From assembly GCA_020216845.1 (NCBI GenBank), contig JAIWNK010000094.1:1-10000 (forward strand): DNA of 10,000 nt, read 5' to 3'. The DNA comes from Anaerolinea sp. (GTDB lineage: Bacteria; Chloroflexota; Anaerolineae; Anaerolineales; Anaerolineaceae). The first letter of the stretch is position 1; every line of letters starts with the position of its first letter. The translations under genes were made by a program, and so were the position numbers. The notes under the pieces are model-generated. The model did not search any database, was not told the DNA's origin, and saw nothing but the letters and a program-made list of their open reading frames with translations. Shown piece by piece: positions 7,164 to 10,000 of this stretch.

Positions 7164-8210
7164 ATGAATTTCCGTGTCCGTTGGTTGAAACACGCTTTGC
7201 CTGCAACGGTTGCGCTGCTGTTGGGCATATTGCTCAGCACCTGCCAGGCCACCCCCACGCCTCCCCCCACAGCCACACCAGCTATCAGCCCATCCCCAAG
7301 CCCCATGCCCTCGCCAACCCTGCCCCCGCTCGGACAATCAGGCAACCCAATTGTGTTTGGTTTCATCCTTCCCAACGGAGAACCATCGTCGCGCCCTGAG
7401 ATCAACGAGATTGTCACCGCACTCACCAATCAAACCGGCTACCAGGTTCAAGCAGAAATTTTCCCCAATGAAGCCGAGTTGCTCGAATCCATGCGCACAG
7501 GACGTACCCACCTTGCATTTCTACAACCCCTCCCCTATCTCTATGCATCCGAGCAACGCATTGCTGATATCGCCTTACTCTCCAACCATTTTGGTGTCTA
7601 TTTTTACGGCACGCAATTCATGGCCAACATCGAAAGTGGCTTTGTCGCCTATTATGACCCCAACACCGACCAAAGCAGCGCAGATGCCGCTACAGCCCTG
7701 CAACAACTAAGTGGCAAACGCCCCTGTTGGATCGAAAACGCTTCCATTTCCGGCTATCTGCTGCCCGCCAGCCTGCTCGCCAGCAATAATATTCCCTTCC
7801 CTAAAGGCGTGCTTACCCTCTCCCCCACCGCCTCCGTGCGCGCTCTTTACATCAAAGGCATCTGCGACTATGCGGCTACTTTTGCCATCTCCGGCGACCC
7901 CCGCACCTCACCTGCCATCCTCAATGACCTGCCCGATGCCCGTGAACGCATCATCGTCCTTTGGCGCAGCGATGCCATCATTCCCAACCTCGGCTTAGCT
8001 GTTCATCCGGCGCTCCCCGCTCAAATCCGTGCAGACCTGATTGACACCATGCAACAAATTGCCCGCAACAACACCGGAAAAGCAGTCCTGAGCCGCGCAC
8101 TCGATTACGATATTCAAGACCTACGCATCGTGGATGACTCAATCTATGACCCAATTCGCCAGGCGCTTCAAGCGCTTTCGCTCAACCCGCAAGATTTCAT
8201 TGGCCACTAA
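7164..8210 (+). CDS. PhnD-family phosphate/phosphonate-binding lipoprotein (orphan)
   Basis: Likely a membrane-anchored solute-binding protein of the PhnD/PtxB/PstS-like family (348 aa). Residues 1-27 form a lipoprotein signal: basic MNFRVRWLKH, hydrophobic core, lipobox LSTC with C27. A Thr/Pro/Ser spacer follows (~28-57). The binding domain starts near NPIVFGFILP (61-70), with EIVTALTNQTGYQV, LAFLQPLPYLYA (118-128) and the ligand-site hallmark ENASISGYLLPASLL (191-205). ATG at 7164 is chosen because it gives the signal peptide and lies at the expected transcription start after the -10 box. No permease or ATPase gene is nearby, so it may feed a transporter encoded elsewhere or act as a sensor. 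It starts a run with the DUF218 and HD genes. The ligand is not determinable here. Confidence 0.85.
   Translation: MNFRVRWLKHALPATVALLLGILLSTCQATPTPPPTATPAISPSPSPMPSPTLPPLGQSGNPIVFGFILPNGEPSSRPEINEIVTALTNQTGYQVQAEIFPNEAELLESMRTGRTHLAFLQPLPYLYASEQRIADIALLSNHFGVYFYGTQFMANIESGFVAYYDPNTDQSSADAATALQQLSGKRPCWIENASISGYLLPASLLASNNIPFPKGVLTLSPTASVRALYIKGICDYAATFAISGDPRTSPAILNDLPDARERIIVLWRSDAIIPNLGLAVHPALPAQIRADLIDTMQQIARNNTGKAVLSRALDYDIQDLRIVDDSIYDPIRQALQALSLNPQDFIGH
7248..7337 (+). repeat. Pro/Thr/Ser low-complexity linker coding stretch
   Basis: C-rich, irregular codon repeat inside the phnD-like gene encoding a TPTPPPTATP-type linker. It spaces the binding domain from the lipid anchor. The same kind of linker, much shorter, follows the lipobox of the MalE-like protein. 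Confidence 0.6.
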
Positions 8211-8232
8211 AATCCTGCAAAAGAGTGCCCGC

Positions 8233-8886
8233 ATGTTCTTCCATATTTTGTTCTACCTTACGCTTGCAGCGCTCTTGATTTTTGGGCTTCCGCGTCTCAT
8301 CACCGCCCTTTATGCTGCCTCGCGCACCTACACGGTCGAAACAACCCCCAACCGACAAGTAGCCATCGTCTTCGGTGCCGGCCTCAATCGAGATGGCAGC
8401 CCTTCGCCTGTGCTGCGCGACCGCGTGTTCACAGCTGCTCAACTATACTTTGCGGGCAAAGTCGAAAAGCTGCTCATGAGCGGCGACAATCGCTTCGTTT
8501 ACTATAACGAACCTGCCGCCATGCGTGCCTATGCCCTGCAGCTCGGTGTCCCCGAACAAGATATCGTCCTGGACTACGCCGGCCGACGCACCTATGACAC
8601 CTGTTACCGGGCTCAAGCAATTTTTGGCATCAATCAAGCCATCCTTGTCACTCAAAACTATCACCTGCCGCGCGCCCTGTTCACCTGCAACGCCCTTGGC
8701 CTGCCTGCCATTGGTGTCGCTGCAGACCAACGCACTTACCATCCTCGCTCCTATCGCCTTTGGCAAATTCGCGAAATCCCAGCTACCCTGGTCGCCTTTT
8801 GGGAAACAGGCATAAGCCATCCCCTACCTGTCCTTGGTCAGCCCGAGCCAATCTTCCCCAATCCATCCAAACATGAGGTACCATGA
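8233..8886 (+). CDS. SanA/YdcF-like DUF218 membrane protein
   Basis: Single-pass membrane protein (217 aa) with a DUF218 domain, the family of E. coli SanA (vancomycin resistance at high temperature, cell-envelope barrier) and YdcF. One membrane segment (~2-24) is followed by the domain: VAIVFGAGLNRDGSPSPVLRDR (43-64), AGKVEKLLMSGD (74-85), YNEPAAMRAYA (91-101), GVPEQDIVLDYAGRRTYDTCYRA (105-127), ILVTQNYHLPRALFTC (137-152). The biochemical activity of the family is not settled. Start uncertain: ATG 8233 sits 22 bases after the phnD stop with a weak AAAGAG. TTG 8200 or ATG 8134 would overlap phnD but add basic residues before the membrane segment. The stop overlaps the next gene by ATGA. Confidence 0.85.
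   Translation: MFFHILFYLTLAALLIFGLPRLITALYAASRTYTVETTPNRQVAIVFGAGLNRDGSPSPVLRDRVFTAAQLYFAGKVEKLLMSGDNRFVYYNEPAAMRAYALQLGVPEQDIVLDYAGRRTYDTCYRAQAIFGINQAILVTQNYHLPRALFTCNALGLPAIGVAADQRTYHPRSYRLWQIREIPATLVAFWETGISHPLPVLGQPEPIFPNPSKHEVP
8875..8878 (+). promoter_or_regulatory. Ribosome binding site inside the end of the DUF218 gene
   Basis: GAGG four bases ahead of the ATGA overlap supports ATG 8883 as the HD-protein start and coupled translation with the DUF218 gene. Confidence 0.6.
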
Positions 8887-9458
8887 ACCGTTCTGAAGCA
8901 CTTTCCGTCGTTCAAACCTATGTCAAAAACCCCCACCTGATCCAGCACATGCTATCTGTAGAAGCAGCCATGCGTTTTTACGCCGAAAAGTTTGATCAGG
9001 ATATTGAAACCTGGGGCATCACCGGCCTTTTGCATGATTTCGATTGGGAAATTCACCCCACCATTGAACAACACCCCCTCGCTGGAGCGCCCATTTTGCG
9101 TCAGCACAATGTTCCAGAAGAAATCGTGCGCGCCATCCTCTGTCACGCTGATCACACCGGGCTACCGCGTCAGACGCTGATGGAAAAAGCACTCTACGCC
9201 TGTGATGAAATCACCGGGCTGATTACCGCCGTTGCTCTCGTGCGCCCCTCCCGCTCCCTCTATGACCTAACCGCTTCCTCCGTCAAAAAGAAGTGGAAAG
9301 ACCGCGCCTTTGCAGCCGGCGCCAACCGTGAGGAAATGGAAAAGGGGGCCGCCGAATTTGGGCTGCCCCTTTGGGAACACGTAGATAACGTCATCCTGGC
9401 AATGCGCAAAATTGCCCCTGAACTGGGTCTGGAAGGCACATTGACCGAGGCTTCTTAA
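8883..9458 (+). CDS. HD-domain metal-dependent hydrolase
   Basis: Small cytoplasmic HD-superfamily protein (191 aa), the type often annotated as HDIG-domain hydrolase. Candidate metal ligands appear in the usual order: H22 (IQHMLSVEAAM), the H51-D52 doublet in GLLHDFDWE, H64 (EQHPLAGAPIL), H88 and H91 (CHADHTG), and D108 (YACDEITGLI). Such proteins cleave phosphate esters of nucleotides or other phosphorylated compounds; the substrate is unknown. Residues 120-160 (VRPSRSLYDLTASSVKKKWKD and on) resemble the conserved C-terminal half of this family. There is no signal or membrane segment. It overlaps the DUF218 gene by ATGA, so they share a transcript. Its stop codon overlaps the stop of the convergent gyrA/parC-type gene. 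Confidence 0.88.
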   Translation: MNRSEALSVVQTYVKNPHLIQHMLSVEAAMRFYAEKFDQDIETWGITGLLHDFDWEIHPTIEQHPLAGAPILRQHNVPEEIVRAILCHADHTGLPRQTLMEKALYACDEITGLITAVALVRPSRSLYDLTASSVKKKWKDRAFAAGANREEMEKGAAEFGLPLWEHVDNVILAMRKIAPELGLEGTLTEAS

Positions 9459-10000
9459 GCAGCTTCACCCTTACGCGCTTTGCGCGTTGGCTTTTTCTCC
9501 GCCTCAGCTTCCACCGATTTCGGCTTTCTGCTCACCTTCTGTTTTGTCGTTGATTCTGCAGGTTTGCCTCTCGTCGCAGGCTTTTCGGCAGCTGATTTCT
9601 GAGCGGACTTTCGCGCCGTTGGCAACGCCTTCTCCTGCATCAGCGGCAGCTGTTTTGGCGCACGGCTCTTCGTCCGTCCAGCAGCTGTTGCTGGTTTTTT
9701 CGGCATCCAAAACGACAATCCATCTACCTGCACCGTTAAATGTATCAACGCATCCCCTTCCTTCAACGGCACAAGCTCCAGGCCCTTCCCCGCTCGTTTG
9801 CCCACTTCAATTTGGCCCATGCGCACCAACCGCGCCGCGGCCTGCTGGAAATGCACAATGCCTGTCTGCGTCGCCTCTCCCCCCATCAGACCAATCAACT
9901 TCACCCCGGAAGGCAGTTTGCAGCCAATCACACCTTGCCCGGCACGCCCCTGCAGCGGCAAATTCTCCATTTCGAACCGCCACCCCATCCCATTAGAAGC
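9455..10000 (-). CDS. gyrA: C-terminal part of a GyrA/ParC-type topoisomerase subunit with a long basic tail (5' end off window)
   Basis: Type IIA topoisomerase A subunit, C-terminal DNA-wrapping beta-propeller (181 codons visible). The frame stays open to the right edge: the codons ahead of the apparent ATG at 9988 read ASNG, giving ASNGMGWRFEMENLPLQG, the typical start of a GyrA propeller blade, so 9988 is internal. Two blades are visible: GRAGQGVIGCKL...KLIGLMGG, and TQTGIVHFQ...IEVGKRAGKGLELVPLKEGDALI. After WMPKK (about codon 100) comes a ~80-residue tail rich in K, A, P, T and R, with about 24 basic against 7 acidic residues, which is predicted to be disordered. E. coli GyrA instead ends in an acidic tail. 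GyrA versus ParC cannot be decided without the N-terminal part; a stand-alone propeller protein is a less likely option. Confidence 0.75.
   Translation of the reverse strand, partial: ASNGMGWRFEMENLPLQGRAGQGVIGCKLPSGVKLIGLMGGEATQTGIVHFQQAAARLVRMGQIEVGKRAGKGLELVPLKEGDALIHLTVQVDGLSFWMPKKPATAAGRTKSRAPKQLPLMQEKALPTARKSAQKSAAEKPATRGKPAESTTKQKVSRKPKSVEAEAEKKPTRKARKGEAA

Noticed and set aside
7248..7337. C-rich repetitive stretch that resembles a DNA repeat
   Set aside because: It is the codon pattern of a Pro/Thr/Ser linker behind the lipobox, not an independent repeat element.
8162..8176. Small inverted repeat GCGCTT/AAGCGC
   Set aside because: Lies within coding sequence, is short and has no T run, so it is not a terminator.
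8134..8232. Longer start for the DUF218 gene overlapping the phnD-like gene by 77 bases
   Set aside because: No ribosome site and a long overlap; ATG 8233 gives a normal length. The TTG at 8200 remains possible, so the start is marked uncertain.
9487..9996. 169-aa open frame on the plus strand, Ser/Pro-rich
   Set aside because: Antisense to the topoisomerase C-terminal domain and its basic tail; Ser/Pro/Leu richness mirrors the Lys/Ala codons opposite.
1..10000. CRISPR arrays, tRNA or rRNA genes, insertion-sequence ends
   Set aside because: No regularly spaced repeats, no cloverleaf-like segment and no transposase or terminal inverted repeats were seen on reading both strands.

Overview
The window looks like ordinary chromosomal sequence from a free-living bacterium of moderate to fairly high GC content. 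The most likely source is a member of the Chloroflexota (class Anaerolineae). That guess rests on the overall protein style: long Thr/Pro linkers behind lipoprotein signals, MalF/MalG-type permeases with extra membrane segments, a SanA-type DUF218 protein and a DUF4230 protein. No rRNA, marker gene or database search backs it. I see no rRNA, tRNA, CRISPR array, insertion sequence or phage gene.

Left part (1-5570, minus strand): a maltodextrin uptake and breakdown operon reading leftward in the order malE-like lipoprotein, malF-like permease, malG-like permease, then an intracellular GH13 alpha-glucanase cut by the left window edge. A sigma70-type promoter (TTGACA/TAAAAT) lies about 150 bases ahead of malE. 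A perfect 11-bp stem followed by six Ts separates malE from malF and probably makes the binding protein more abundant than the permeases. The last two genes overlap by one base (TGATG). No ATPase (MalK/MsmK type) is in the window.

Middle (5572-7163): a LipM-type octanoyltransferase on the plus strand, divergent from malE, then a convergent membrane-anchored DUF4230 protein two bases away.

Right part (7164-9458, plus strand): a tight three-gene run of a PhnD-family phosphate/phosphonate-binding lipoprotein without its transporter, a SanA/YdcF-type DUF218 membrane protein, and an HD-domain hydrolase overlapping it by ATGA. It ends tail to tail, sharing a TTAA, with the 3' end of a minus-strand gyrA/parC-type gene whose product carries two C-terminal beta-propeller blades and then a long basic Lys/Ala/Pro tail. 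That gene runs off the right edge.

The most notable non-coding signal is that two unrelated genes (lipM-like and phnD-like) have the same arrangement, TATAATAG ending five bases before ATG, with no Shine-Dalgarno. This predicts leaderless mRNAs, whereas the minus-strand genes have good Shine-Dalgarno sites. The second of these -10 boxes is a symmetrical ATTATAAT that could also fire towards the DUF4230 gene. I see no clearly new multi-gene system; the unusual points are regulatory or architectural.
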